Origin: a virus
Direction: 5' to 3' (one strand)
Length of the DNA: 43,727 nt
Virus record (IMG/VR): IMGVR_UViG_3300021957_000079
Location: 1 to 43,727 of that record
Under the pieces are notes generated by a model, which worked only from the letters and a program-made list of their open reading frames with translations, was not told where the DNA came from and did not search any database. The position numbers were made by a program, and so were the translations under genes. Of this stretch, positions 14,465 to 22,888 are shown in pieces. Numbering within the stretch: the first letter of the stretch is position 1; every line of letters starts with the position of its first letter.

Positions 14465-15403
14465 TTAAACTGATTCCGATCCTTGTGGATTACGCAAGAA
14501 ATCACGATATGTTCCTTTAGGGAGCATACCAGTGTGGTTTGCCTTACTATTATCTAAACCAAACTGAATATCGCCAGATGGGTCAAGAATAAACTTATCT
14601 GTTGCGTGGCACAGCATGATATGAACAGCAGATGCCTTGTTTTCACCAGAAAGTTCATAAGTATACTTCATAAACCATTCATCCATTCCATCAAACAAAG
14701 CAGTCTTTCTTTGTTTTAACTTGTGACTTTTCAACAAACTTAGGAAAGGTTGAACCCTATCTTCCTTGCCATTTTCAACCATCAAAGTTGCCCAAGCGTT
14801 GAACTGTCTTTGCCAAGGATCAAAATTAGTAACCTTGCCATCGAAAAAGTCTTGTGTCAACAACATACCTTGTCGTACATTCTCTTTCCATTCATACCAT
14901 AGGTCTACAGCATTAGTCATTGTTAAACTACTATTTTTAAATTTTGCTTGAGCGCCGTATCCAGCTCTTCTCTTCAACACCTGTCTAAGAGTAGTTACCT
15001 CATCATTAGTAGTAGTCTTATCCTTCTTGTTGATAACATCTGTAACAGTTCTGTTCTTTGCAGGAGCAGCCTGAACAAAAACTTCTGGGTCTACACCTGT
15101 TACTATTGTAACTCTGACTGTCTCGCCACGTTCAACAATAATATGCAGTCTGTGTTGATACTCTAGGATGTTGCCTGATGTTGTGAACACACAAGCGCCT
15201 CCATCCCACATCCAACCATACTTGCCTGCACTCTTGCGAATTGCTGCTAGTTGTGACGGAACAATCTTCCTGTTGTCATTGTTGTGATTGTCAAGAATAT
15301 ATTGTGCCATTTCTGGTGTCATGTATACAATAAATGATTCTTGTTTAGTTGATTTTGGATTGAACGTCAATACGTCCTTTACTTCTGTAAGTGTAAGTGC
15401 CAT
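14465..15403 (-). CDS. ParB-superfamily-like protein (QHRL motif)
   Basis: A 312-aa protein. Residues about 25-125 match a phage and actinobacterial group of ParB/sulfiredoxin-fold proteins: NRKIVPSQLAAIRKSAGKYGW, then an xxQHRLH motif (Q83 H84 R85 L86; usual form DGQHRLH), then VTGVDPEVF and a KNRTVTDVI helix. The usual D/N-G before QHRL is E-Y here. ParB-fold proteins bind or hydrolyse nucleotides and may bind DNA. The C-terminal 180 residues are helical and unrecognised. AAGGAG precedes the ATG. It has its own sigma70-like promoter and a perfect 16-bp palindrome in the leader, compatible with autoregulation. Confidence 0.75.
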   Translation of the reverse strand: MALTLTEVKDVLTFNPKSTKQESFIVYMTPEMAQYILDNHNNDNRKIVPSQLAAIRKSAGKYGWMWDGGACVFTTSGNILEYQHRLHIIVERGETVRVTIVTGVDPEVFVQAAPAKNRTVTDVINKKDKTTTNDEVTTLRQVLKRRAGYGAQAKFKNSSLTMTNAVDLWYEWKENVRQGMLLTQDFFDGKVTNFDPWQRQFNAWATLMVENGKEDRVQPFLSLLKSHKLKQRKTALFDGMDEWFMKYTYELSGENKASAVHIMLCHATDKFILDPSGDIQFGLDNSKANHTGMLPKGTYRDFLRNPQGSESV

Positions 15404-15434
15404 TTGTTAATCTCCTTTGATACTTTTAGCACAA

Positions 15435-15450
15435 CATGAAATATTTCATG
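15435..15450. promoter_or_regulatory. Perfect 16-bp palindrome, candidate operator
   Basis: CATGAAATATTTCATG is fully self-complementary. It sits just downstream of the predicted start of the ParB-like gene transcript (about +5 to +20) and upstream of its ribosome binding site. The position suits an operator bound by a dimeric repressor, possibly the ParB-like product itself. As RNA it could form only a 6-bp stem. Confidence 0.55.
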
Positions 15451-15461
15451 TCTATCTTTAT

Positions 15462-15490
15462 ATAGTACTCTAAAATTAACTAAATGTCAA
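15462..15490 (-). promoter_or_regulatory. Sigma70-like promoter for the ParB-like gene
   Basis: TTGACA (15485-15490), 17 bases, TACTAT (15462-15467) on the minus strand. The -35 is encoded in the last codons of the preceding gene (Leu-Asp-Ile-stop). It is followed by TTT, as at other early promoters in the window. Confidence 0.8.
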
Positions 15491-15866
15491 GTTCTTTTTT
15501 GACTCTTTCTAGTAATTCTAAAGTTCTCTTTCTATAACCAAATCCCAACATAGAGGCCTTTTCGCCTATATCATATGGTGGTTCTTTGCCTATAGAGTAG
15601 TATTGATCTGCTGTCAGATCAATTAACTTCTCATTTATATCTAAACACCACCAATGCCAAACGTCATTAGGGTCTAATGCTCGATATAACTTAATCTTCT
15701 TTGTAGTGAATACTTTCTGTAGACAGGCAGAAGAATGGTGACAATGGCCAAACATGGGATTGATTGAATTCCTCTTTCTCCACTTTAAAGGTATCAAATC
15801 TGGTGTAAGGTTTTTTAAGATTGTGTCTGATACTATTTTTAAGTTCTCTTCGTTATATTCCATCAT
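15480..15866 (-). CDS. YunG-like protein with Cys/His/Asp triad
   Basis: A 128-aa protein. It has the layout of the YunG family and related papain/transglutaminase-like small proteins: GHCHHSSACLQKVF (C42), then VWHWWCLDINEKLIDLTADQY (H71, D83). Order and spacing fit a Cys-His-Asp catalytic triad, with the DLTxDQ signature after the histidine strand. Such folds act as proteases, deamidases or amidases, and the substrate is unknown. It overlaps the start of nothing but abuts the DUF4338-like gene by 4 bases, so the two are co-translated. A host-takeover role is possible but not shown. Confidence 0.7.
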   Translation of the reverse strand: MMEYNEENLKIVSDTILKNLTPDLIPLKWRKRNSINPMFGHCHHSSACLQKVFTTKKIKLYRALDPNDVWHWWCLDINEKLIDLTADQYYSIGKEPPYDIGEKASMLGFGYRKRTLELLERVKKELDI

Positions 15867-16993
15867 CGTATTATCTGTATCTCATCTGGGTTGCGATTAA
15901 AAGTTTCAAGATTATGTCTAACACGGCCATCTGCCTTTAATGATTCATATCTCTTAGATGCCTTGTTCTTCCACCAATCAACACATCCAGAAAATGAATG
16001 TCTTTCAAAAGCGTCACCCTCAATAAGAGTATCGGTTTCAAAGTTCATATATTCTTTTACATTTGAATATCCAAAAGTACCAAGATACTGTCTCTTTTTT
16101 TCTGTTAGATTTTTAGCATCATTAAATGTCTGAACAAACTTTGTGTATTCTGTTGGTTCTATATTCTTTAGTGATGATTTGATAATAGAAATCATTTTGG
16201 TTTGCGTCTTTAGTTTCCTAGAACTAGCAGATTGATCAACCAGAGGTTCACCACCGTTACGTTCTTTAAACCAATCATTCAATCTATGGAAGTTGTCATC
16301 ATTAATAAGAGGAGCAAAGTCTGACATTGTATTACCCTTATATCGTAAGAATGGTTTCATACCATCATACTGCGAACTACTCTTAGTTGTACCGTATAAA
16401 GATGTAGTCTCAAACATACAAAAAGGGCCACCATACTTTTTATCTAGTGTATCTTTTGTAAGATGTGAACAACAGATAGATGCAAGTAGTTTACCACCCA
16501 AGTAATTAAATCCAAATGGTTGAGTTGGAACAATGATAAATCCCATAATAGTAGAATCATTGAACCGTTTCATTGTAGCTGGATCCATCGTATTCAATGG
16601 TTTACCTAAGAAATCATTACGAGGTTTTGAGTTGATTGTTGGTGAACCCAAACGAATAAACCCAGCAATCTGTCCTGTATTCTTTTCATACACTACCCAC
16701 TTGATGGACTTGCCTGGCACAGATACTTCTACTGCATGAGATGTTACAATTTCAAGATAGTTTACGAATATCTCATTACTAACTTCTTTACATTCAAACT
16801 CCATATCATTTGGATGCATATCAAAGTTACTGAACATATCATCTTCAGGCCCCATTCCAGGCAAAGACACTGGATAGTTACTCATACGTTCAAGTTTTAC
16901 TCTTCTAAGATAGTCATCAATTCTACCAAAGTTAGAAAAATAATCTACGAATACATTTGCAGCTTCAATAGCGTCTGTCCTGTTTAATATCAT
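15863..16993 (-). CDS. DUF4338-like protein
   Basis: A 376-aa protein. The centre (about 85-215) has a pattern I associate with DUF4338 (the DruA type seen in Druantia defence loci and some transposon neighbourhoods): IAGFIRLGSPTI, then DSTIMGFIIVPTQPFGFNYLGGKLLA, then a helix and FCMFETTSLYGTTKSSSQYDGMKPF. This is an alpha/beta, acyltransferase-like arrangement. The C-terminal 150 residues are helical and basic, with KNKASKRYESLKADGRVRHN. Similar proteins occur in T4-like marine phages. The 5' end overlaps the DNA polymerase gene by 4 bases. A sigma70-like promoter inside gp43 (17104-17132) could express it separately. The function is unknown. Confidence 0.65.
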   Translation of the reverse strand: MILNRTDAIEAANVFVDYFSNFGRIDDYLRRVKLERMSNYPVSLPGMGPEDDMFSNFDMHPNDMEFECKEVSNEIFVNYLEIVTSHAVEVSVPGKSIKWVVYEKNTGQIAGFIRLGSPTINSKPRNDFLGKPLNTMDPATMKRFNDSTIMGFIIVPTQPFGFNYLGGKLLASICCSHLTKDTLDKKYGGPFCMFETTSLYGTTKSSSQYDGMKPFLRYKGNTMSDFAPLINDDNFHRLNDWFKERNGGEPLVDQSASSRKLKTQTKMISIIKSSLKNIEPTEYTKFVQTFNDAKNLTEKKRQYLGTFGYSNVKEYMNFETDTLIEGDAFERHSFSGCVDWWKNKASKRYESLKADGRVRHNLETFNRNPDEIQIIR

Positions 16994-19524
16994 CCAAAAA
17001 AGTCCTCAAGTGTCATCTGTGTTCCGTAAGAGCGGTCAATGTTCCATTTGATTTGTTGCATAATAAAAACCAACGGTTCAATAAACGCCTTCTCGAATTG
17101 TTTATCATAGTCCAAATATTTGTGAATGTCAAGCTCTTTTGGTAATTTAGTCATAAAAGAAATAACATTCGATTGCATAGGGTTTGGTGTTCTCATATTT
17201 AAGAACTTAATCTTTTCACCCTCTTGAATAAGAGGATACTTATTTGTTAGTTTCTGTTTCTTAACAAAGTGATTATATAGAATAGCACCCTTACAATGCA
17301 TAGGTGTTCCAGATTGGAATATACTAGAACCACTACTCCACTTTGCAATACCATTCACAGAACGTGGAAAAGCAATATCTTCTGGGGATAGTTCCATAAA
17401 CTCATTACGAAACTCTTGAATAAATGTATTCACATCTTTCTCAGTACCAGACATAATAATCTTTAGACATTCCTTAATCTTCTCACGACAAGGAGCAGGC
17501 GTACTAGACTTGACAGCCTCAATACCCATAATCTTTAGTTGTGGTTCTTGATAACGAACACCTTCCATATCCCAAACATTTAGGATGTATCTTTTCTTTG
17601 CAGTCCAAATACCTTTGTCTGCAATCGCTTCACGCCCCATCTCCATCTTCTGGTCATATGCGTTTACATACGAAGCAAGCTCTTGATAACTTTTATTAAT
17701 AAAAGGTTCAATTTTCTCTTGAGCAATTCTATCAAGGAAATCCACGGCCCGGCCACGATACGCACTCTCCGATTCATTCTCTCTCTGTTTAAGCACAGTA
17801 TTAACCAACTTGTCAAAACTAATATATACCGAATCTGTATCCGATGCAATAACATAATCATCTCCATCTGTCTTTAATAATTTATTCAAATAATCATTGA
17901 GTGCCTGTTCAATCCAACGAATGGATAACTGGCCAGAAGTTGTAATACCTTCTGCAATTCTCAAATCATAATATCGAAACCACTCATTACCAATCGCACC
18001 ATAAGCAGAGTTCAAAGAAATCTTTCGTGCCATCTGGATGTTTTGAAAGCGAGACACATCATTCAGATACTTAGGGTCTTTAGTATCCTCATAAAGTTGT
18101 TTTGCAGTCAACATCTTTTTCTTGTAGATAGTACGATCATTGTACATCTCTTGCATCATCTCAGGCAAGAAACCTTGTTCCTTAGTTCTGAACAATGCAC
18201 CGTTTGGTGTACAAGTTACAGATGCAGATGGTAACATGGATAAGTCATGTTTCTTTTCTAACATCTCATCCACAGCCTTCTCTTTATTGAAAGGCATAGT
18301 TTTAGGTAATAGTGTTTCTGGGGAAATATTGTATTGCATAATCAAGTGTGGATACAAAGAGTTCAAGTCAAAAGACATTACCCATTTGTGTTCACCGACT
18401 TGTGGGTCTTTGACGTATGCACCAATATACTTTTCGTTTTTAGTTTTAGATGATCTCTTCTGTGGAATAACAATCTTCTTACTTAGAAGGTGGTTGTATA
18501 TCAACACATCCCAATACTTAACAGACGTAAAGGAATCAGACATGTTCACCTTAGCCTCATACGTCATAGTCAAAATCAAATCAATCAACTTCATCTTTGC
18601 GTCAAGTCTATCAACTAGTTCAACGTCCATGATGTTATAGTCGAGGAATGACTGATAGTCTTTAGTATACCAATCACGAAATGTTTCGTATGGGTTTTCA
18701 TCCTTGCGTTGTCCAAGTTCCACATTAGCAATATGGTCAAGACGATATGATTCTTGTCGAGTATATGTAAACTTACGATACAACAATAAGTAATCTAAGT
18801 CTTCGACACCCATGATATCATAGACTTGTTCCTTCTTACCATATGCACCAGTAATTGTTCGTGCATTCACAACACCCCAAGGAGATAGACGCTTCATTGC
18901 GTCTTCACCCATTACAGATTTAATACGGTTACAAAGATAGGGAATATCGAATCGTTCAGTATTCCAACCAGTAATAATATCAGGGTGATCACTTTCCCAC
19001 CAAGATACAAACTGTGCAAGCAATTCACGTTCACCATTACACTTGATGTATTGTACATCTTCTCTATCGTTCTTATAGTCGTGTAATCCCCAAACCTTGA
19101 TACGGCCTGTGTCGTGATTTTTGATTGTGATAGATAACATAGGTTCAAGTGCAACATCGGCATTAGGGAAACCGTTCTCACACTCAACCTCAATATCAAT
19201 AGTAACAATACGCATTTGCGAACTGTCATACTGAATTTGTTTTGGATATGTTTCTGAAATATATGTGTAAGGAAAGTTAGTCAACCCAAAACAAAGATGG
19301 GGTTGACTTTCATATCTTTCCTTGAACTCTTTAGCTTCCTTGATAGTAAGGAACTTCATTGGATTGACGTTCTTGTCATCCAAGGTTTTCCATCCTGTTT
19401 CTTTTTGAACAGGCACATAAAGAGTCGGTTCGTACTTTACTTTGAAGTTAGAGCGTACACCGTCTTTAACGGCACGAACCAATAGTTGATTACCCCATTG
19501 GGCAACATGAGTGTAGAATTTCAA
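16990..19524 (-). CDS. 43: DNA polymerase gp43 (family B)
   Basis: An 844-aa replicative polymerase with 3'-5' exonuclease. Exo I is TIDIEVE, Exo II TGWNTERFDIPYL, and Exo III is within YNIMDVELVDRL. Motif A is FDLNSLYPHL, motif B KISLNSAYGAIGNEW, and motif C ASDTDSVY. The C terminus ends GTQMTLEDFFG, the clamp-binding tail type. The start is probably TTG at 19524, giving (M)KFYTHV like T4 MKEFYI, with AGGG upstream. A TTG at 19542 would be almost leaderless, because the promoter -10 ends at 19551. T4 gp43 is 898 aa, so this form is slightly shorter. RegA, encoded nearby, represses gp43 translation in T4. Confidence 0.95.
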   Translation of the reverse strand: MKFYTHVAQWGNQLLVRAVKDGVRSNFKVKYEPTLYVPVQKETGWKTLDDKNVNPMKFLTIKEAKEFKERYESQPHLCFGLTNFPYTYISETYPKQIQYDSSQMRIVTIDIEVECENGFPNADVALEPMLSITIKNHDTGRIKVWGLHDYKNDREDVQYIKCNGERELLAQFVSWWESDHPDIITGWNTERFDIPYLCNRIKSVMGEDAMKRLSPWGVVNARTITGAYGKKEQVYDIMGVEDLDYLLLYRKFTYTRQESYRLDHIANVELGQRKDENPYETFRDWYTKDYQSFLDYNIMDVELVDRLDAKMKLIDLILTMTYEAKVNMSDSFTSVKYWDVLIYNHLLSKKIVIPQKRSSKTKNEKYIGAYVKDPQVGEHKWVMSFDLNSLYPHLIMQYNISPETLLPKTMPFNKEKAVDEMLEKKHDLSMLPSASVTCTPNGALFRTKEQGFLPEMMQEMYNDRTIYKKKMLTAKQLYEDTKDPKYLNDVSRFQNIQMARKISLNSAYGAIGNEWFRYYDLRIAEGITTSGQLSIRWIEQALNDYLNKLLKTDGDDYVIASDTDSVYISFDKLVNTVLKQRENESESAYRGRAVDFLDRIAQEKIEPFINKSYQELASYVNAYDQKMEMGREAIADKGIWTAKKRYILNVWDMEGVRYQEPQLKIMGIEAVKSSTPAPCREKIKECLKIIMSGTEKDVNTFIQEFRNEFMELSPEDIAFPRSVNGIAKWSSGSSIFQSGTPMHCKGAILYNHFVKKQKLTNKYPLIQEGEKIKFLNMRTPNPMQSNVISFMTKLPKELDIHKYLDYDKQFEKAFIEPLVFIMQQIKWNIDRSYGTQMTLEDFFG
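17104..17132 (-). promoter_or_regulatory. Internal sigma70-like promoter within gp43
   Basis: TTGACA (17127-17132), 17 bases, TATGAT (17104-17109) on the minus strand, inside the 3' part of gp43. It lies about 110 bases before the DUF4338-like gene. The match is as good as the intergenic promoters, including TTGACATT, but coding sequence could create it by chance. Confidence 0.5.
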
Positions 19525-19550
19525 AACATTTTCCCTTGTCAATTAGTTTC

Positions 19551-19579
19551 ATTATATAGTGGTTAGGGGGAAATGTCAA
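19551..19579 (-). promoter_or_regulatory. Consensus sigma70 promoter for gp43
   Basis: TTGACA (19574-19579), 17 bases, TATAAT (19551-19556): a perfect consensus on the minus strand. The stop codon TGA of the preceding 72-aa gene is part of the -35. The predicted start of transcription is near 19544, about 20 bases before the preferred TTG start codon. Confidence 0.85.
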
Positions 19580-19794
19580 GAGAAAAGTGGCATTTGTTCG
19601 TCAGAAGAAAAGTGTTTTTCAATCATGTCAATAACATCTTGTGCATCTGCAATTTTAACCAATTCTGATTCTACTGCTTCTGCGATATCTGAATGTTCTC
19701 CGATACCAGCTGGATTCTTTAAGTATACTGCAATGTTTGCTTTGTGTAGAGCAATCTTGCCTTCGTTATGTAATTTTATAGCATTAAGCATCAT
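19576..19794 (-). CDS. Small conserved hypothetical protein
   Basis: A 72-aa acidic helical protein (HNEGKIALHKANIAVYLKNPAGIGEHSDIAEAVESELVKIADAQDVID). The tail EQMPLFS resembles a clamp-interacting peptide. It overlaps the end of the ATP-grasp gene by 11 bases and has AAAGG 8 bases before the first of two ATGs. I recall similar small ORFs near gp43 in marine T4-like phages; the function is unknown. Its stop codon lies inside the -35 of the gp43 promoter. Position between RegA/clamp-loader genes and the polymerase suggests a replication-linked role. Confidence 0.7.
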   Translation of the reverse strand: MMLNAIKLHNEGKIALHKANIAVYLKNPAGIGEHSDIAEAVESELVKIADAQDVIDMIEKHFSSDEQMPLFS

Positions 19795-21142
19795 TATCTT
19801 TACCTTTCATTGTTGTAATAATGAACTTCTTCTGAGGGTCAACCATGACATTCATTTTTGTCATTGCGAACCTATTTAGAAGAACATCAGTTCCCATTTC
19901 ACTTCTATCATCAAGGCCAAACATGAACTGATAACTGTGACCCATGAATTCCATGTCCAACTCAACAACAGGCCGTCTATCTACACCACCACCAGTTGTT
20001 GCTTCGTACATCTTAACAAGATTAGTAGTAATTGTTTTACCGTTCAATGTGAAAGTAATCTTCTTACCATTAATCTTTATATCTTCTGCATGTAATACAG
20101 AAAGTATTCCATTTCCAGTATCGAACTTGCCTTCCATCTCACCAAATGGTAATACGGATACTACTTCATGGTATCCACATTTGGTGGGGGCAGAGTATCT
20201 AGATTCTGTATTTTTGTAATGTTGAATAATTTCCTTTGCAATGTTTAGTCCAGAGTTAGCATCTTCAATACCGTCTGTGCCAGGCGAACTGTTTACTTCT
20301 AGAAAGTATGGTTGTCCTTTATATGGAATAAAGTCAACTGCAACACAATCACCATCAACAGCCTTCGCAGCAATTAAACATTGACGCACTTCTTCTTCTG
20401 ATAATTTGTATGGTTTTGGTTTTGCACCTTGAGATACATTTGATCTGAAATCACCTTCAATCACATCTCTACGCATAGTTCCAATAATCTTATTACCAAC
20501 AATTACCGCACGAACATCATAATCTGTTTTCATATACTCTTGTATAAGAATATCTGTATCTTTATCTTGTTTGTATAACAACTGCACAATTGAATCTAAG
20601 GCTCTCTTTGATTCAATAAACAGTACACCAACACCTTTAGAACCCCTAAGAGTTTTAAGGATGATTGGGAATTTTGTATCAAGTTCTTCTAATGCAGAAT
20701 CAATACTATCTTCATTAGGAATTAGAACTGTCTTTGGTTGGAGTAGTTTAAAATCTTTAAGTCGAACATAACTTCTGTACTTATCTGCACAGATACTAAT
20801 TGTAGTTCTGTTATTAATACAACTAATACCAATTCGTTCCAACTCAGAGATTAAATCTAACATACTATCTCTTGTTGGCGTACCACGAACAAATACAACC
20901 GTATCGTCTTTACTTACGTCAATACTATTATTGTTATCGGATAATGTGTGTTTTCCATTGTTGAAAGACAATGAAACTTCTTTGAAGTTGGCAAGGAAGG
21001 TTTCCATTCCCATCTTCTGAGCTTCTTTCTCAAACTTCTTTGCAGTGATTGACTTATCGCCAAACTCTACTGTAAGGATAACTACCTTATAGTTTTCCTC
21101 TGTTTTTTCTTCAACAATGAAATCCGAAAACGACTGTGCCAA
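19784..21142 (-). CDS. RimK-like ATP-grasp ligase fused to retropepsin-like protease
   Basis: A 452-aa fusion. The start is TTG directly after the regA stop, giving MAQSFSDFIVE, a capsid-targeting-like leader. Residues about 105-310 are an ATP-grasp domain of the RimK type (KFPIILKTLRGSKGVGV, ILIQEYMKTDYDVRAVIVG, then the metal site CVAVDFIPYKGQPYFLEVNSSPGTDG); such enzymes add amino acids to carboxyl groups. Residues about 323-445 match the retropepsin-like RimK-associated protease family: GKFDTGNGILSVLHAEDI with catalytic-type D341-T-G, then RRPVVELDMEFMGHSYQF and LDDRSEMGTDVLLNRF. In bacteria these two activities are usually separate genes. One chain would thus carry a peptide-bond-forming and a peptide-bond-cleaving domain. 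Substrates are unknown. Confidence 0.85.
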   Translation of the reverse strand: MAQSFSDFIVEEKTEENYKVVILTVEFGDKSITAKKFEKEAQKMGMETFLANFKEVSLSFNNGKHTLSDNNNSIDVSKDDTVVFVRGTPTRDSMLDLISELERIGISCINNRTTISICADKYRSYVRLKDFKLLQPKTVLIPNEDSIDSALEELDTKFPIILKTLRGSKGVGVLFIESKRALDSIVQLLYKQDKDTDILIQEYMKTDYDVRAVIVGNKIIGTMRRDVIEGDFRSNVSQGAKPKPYKLSEEEVRQCLIAAKAVDGDCVAVDFIPYKGQPYFLEVNSSPGTDGIEDANSGLNIAKEIIQHYKNTESRYSAPTKCGYHEVVSVLPFGEMEGKFDTGNGILSVLHAEDIKINGKKITFTLNGKTITTNLVKMYEATTGGGVDRRPVVELDMEFMGHSYQFMFGLDDRSEMGTDVLLNRFAMTKMNVMVDPQKKFIITTMKGKDNDA

Positions 21143-21547
21143 TTAAGATTCTCTCTTTTTACCTATGTTATACTTAGTCTCCAACTCCCACTCATTTTTC
21201 TCTTTAAAGGCAATTACCTTAATTTGAGATAGAGGAGCCTTAGGTTCAGCACTTCCAACAATTTCAATCAATCCCCAATCACCTAATAGTCCAGCAATAG
21301 AGTTACGTCTTGAAACATCGTTTTCATTTAGATTAGTATCTTTACCATCTAATGCAAATAACTCTTTAAAATGCACAATGTAATACTTACCCTGTTTGTG
21401 TAGGATGTGACACGACTGATATAACTTTCTCTCTTTACGAGAGGCAACACCAATCCTTGATAGTGTCTCACGAACCTTTAGGAAGTCATCTGGTTCTTTT
21501 AGTTTTACTTCCAGCATCGCTTCGGGATGCCAATCAATTTCATTCAT
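21143..21547 (-). CDS. regA: RegA translational repressor
   Basis: A 134-aa protein. RegA binds ribosome binding sites of early phage mRNAs and represses their translation. The match to T4 RegA is strong: DDFLKVRETLSRIGVASRKE, then LYQSCHILHKQGKYYIVHFKELFALDG, then RRNSIAGLLGDWGLIEIVG. It carries about 10 residues before the usual MxEVxLKxPxDFL start. I keep the upstream ATG because GGTGGAAGAA precedes it; an internal ATG at 21517 would match T4 length better. It overlaps gp62 by 4 bases, reproducing the T4 order 45-44-62-regA. Confidence 0.95.
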   Translation of the reverse strand: MNEIDWHPEAMLEVKLKEPDDFLKVRETLSRIGVASRKERKLYQSCHILHKQGKYYIVHFKELFALDGKDTNLNENDVSRRNSIAGLLGDWGLIEIVGSAEPKAPLSQIKVIAFKEKNEWELETKYNIGKKRES

Positions 21548-21936
21548 TTTCTTCCACCTTTGTTCAAACTATCTTTGATAGCCTTTATCTGGTCATGATT
21601 AAGTATAGACAATGCTTGCTTCGCTTTCTCATTACTATAACCATAATATTCTTTTACTATTTGTAGGTTTTTCAACTTATCAGCCTTTACCCAAGGCGCA
21701 TATCGTTTCTTAGACCTAATAGTATTTAGTAAAAAGTCATATTGTAGTTTTGAATCAAGGTGGTGACGCATATTCATCTCATTGACCAATGCAATAGTAT
21801 CATTGAATGGTGCGAGACATTTATTTATAATGAATGGAGAATACTTCTTTTCCCACATAGGATCATCTGATTCCATCAGATTTTCCTTTGTTTCATTCAT
21901 TGATTTTAGGTAGTGTTTTAGTTCATATCCACTCAT
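21544..21936 (-). CDS. 62: Clamp loader small subunit gp62
   Basis: A 130-aa helical protein between gp44 and RegA, as in T4. gp62 forms a 1:4 complex with gp44 and loads the sliding clamp gp45. The sequence (MWEKKYSPFIINKCLAPFND, then NEMNMRHHLDSKLQYDFLLN, then RYAPWVKADKLKNLQIVKEYYGYS) matches the conserved core of marine T4-like gp62. It is shorter than T4 gp62 (187 aa), as usual in marine relatives. The ATG overlaps the gp44 stop (ATGA), so the subunits are translationally coupled. Confidence 0.95.
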   Translation of the reverse strand: MSGYELKHYLKSMNETKENLMESDDPMWEKKYSPFIINKCLAPFNDTIALVNEMNMRHHLDSKLQYDFLLNTIRSKKRYAPWVKADKLKNLQIVKEYYGYSNEKAKQALSILNHDQIKAIKDSLNKGGRK

Positions 21937-22871
21937 TTGAAATTAACCTGTGACATAATTTCAATCATATATGCAAGCATATTGATTTCTTGGTCGGCTA
22001 CAAATGCAGATTTATATGAGTAGTCTGCTGTTGCAAGAACAAGATGAGGGACAGTTGATGGATTGACTGCATCATACAATGTATCATATACTTTACGATA
22101 CATACGAGATGGGTCATTGTCTAGATTGTTTGCAACCCATTTACGAATAGACTTGAAATCCTTTTCTTTAAGGAAAGTTGTCAAATCTTTCATATTGGTT
22201 TCAGACAAATTGACTAGAACACCAGCATCAATCATACCAGATGCAGAGTATCTTTGGAGTTCATTTAGAACTCTTCTCCAATCTGGAAAATGTTTCTCCA
22301 CAACACCAGCAACAGCTTTAGGTTCGAATTGAACCTGTTCTGTTTTAAGAACATCCTGTACACGATGGAAGAATTCACCAGCGAGTTTAGGTTTTTCAGT
22401 TGATGGAATACGAAATTCTATAACAGAACAACGACTGTGGAGAGGTTCGATGATACGGTTTTTAAAGTTACATGTCAGAATAAAACCACAATTCTTGTGG
22501 AACTCTTCGATGAAACCACGCAACGCAGGCTGTGTGGATTGAGGATTTAGGTAATCTGCCTCATCCAAGATTACGAACTTGCGATTACCATCCATAGAGA
22601 CAGTAGAAGCAAAGTTCTTAATCTTATTTCGGAGAACATCAATACCCGATTCCTCAGAACCGTTTATCATCATATAAGTGGCACCAAGTTCGTCAAGCAT
22701 AGCTTTCGCAACTGTGGTCTTACCCACCCCAGGCCCACCTGATAGTAGAAGATTAGGAATATGTCCATCATCTACAAAGGTCTGGAAAGTCTTCTTTAAA
22801 TCATCAGTGAGAACACAATCACTGATTCTACTTGGGCGGTACTTTTCCACCCATAACATCACATCATTCAT
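21933..22871 (-). CDS. 44: Clamp loader large subunit gp44 (AAA+ ATPase)
   Basis: A 312-aa AAA+ protein that opens and loads the gp45 clamp at primer ends. Walker A is GGPGVGKTTVAKAML (about residue 46), Walker B VILDEADYL (about 107), and the arginine-finger SRC motif is in LHSRCSVIEF (about 148). The C-terminal helical collar follows. AAGGATTTTATT precedes the ATG. It is encoded between clamp gp45 and gp62 with short gaps. Length is near T4 gp44 (319 aa). Confidence 0.97.
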   Translation of the reverse strand: MNDVMLWVEKYRPSRISDCVLTDDLKKTFQTFVDDGHIPNLLLSGGPGVGKTTVAKAMLDELGATYMMINGSEESGIDVLRNKIKNFASTVSMDGNRKFVILDEADYLNPQSTQPALRGFIEEFHKNCGFILTCNFKNRIIEPLHSRCSVIEFRIPSTEKPKLAGEFFHRVQDVLKTEQVQFEPKAVAGVVEKHFPDWRRVLNELQRYSASGMIDAGVLVNLSETNMKDLTTFLKEKDFKSIRKWVANNLDNDPSRMYRKVYDTLYDAVNPSTVPHLVLATADYSYKSAFVADQEINMLAYMIEIMSQVNFK

Positions 22872-22888
22872 AATAAAATCCTTCTGGT

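Noticed and set aside
21820-21829. Late promoter inside gp62
   Set aside because: TATAAATA matches by sequence but is deep in coding DNA, about 270 bases from the next start, and regA is not expected to be a late gene.
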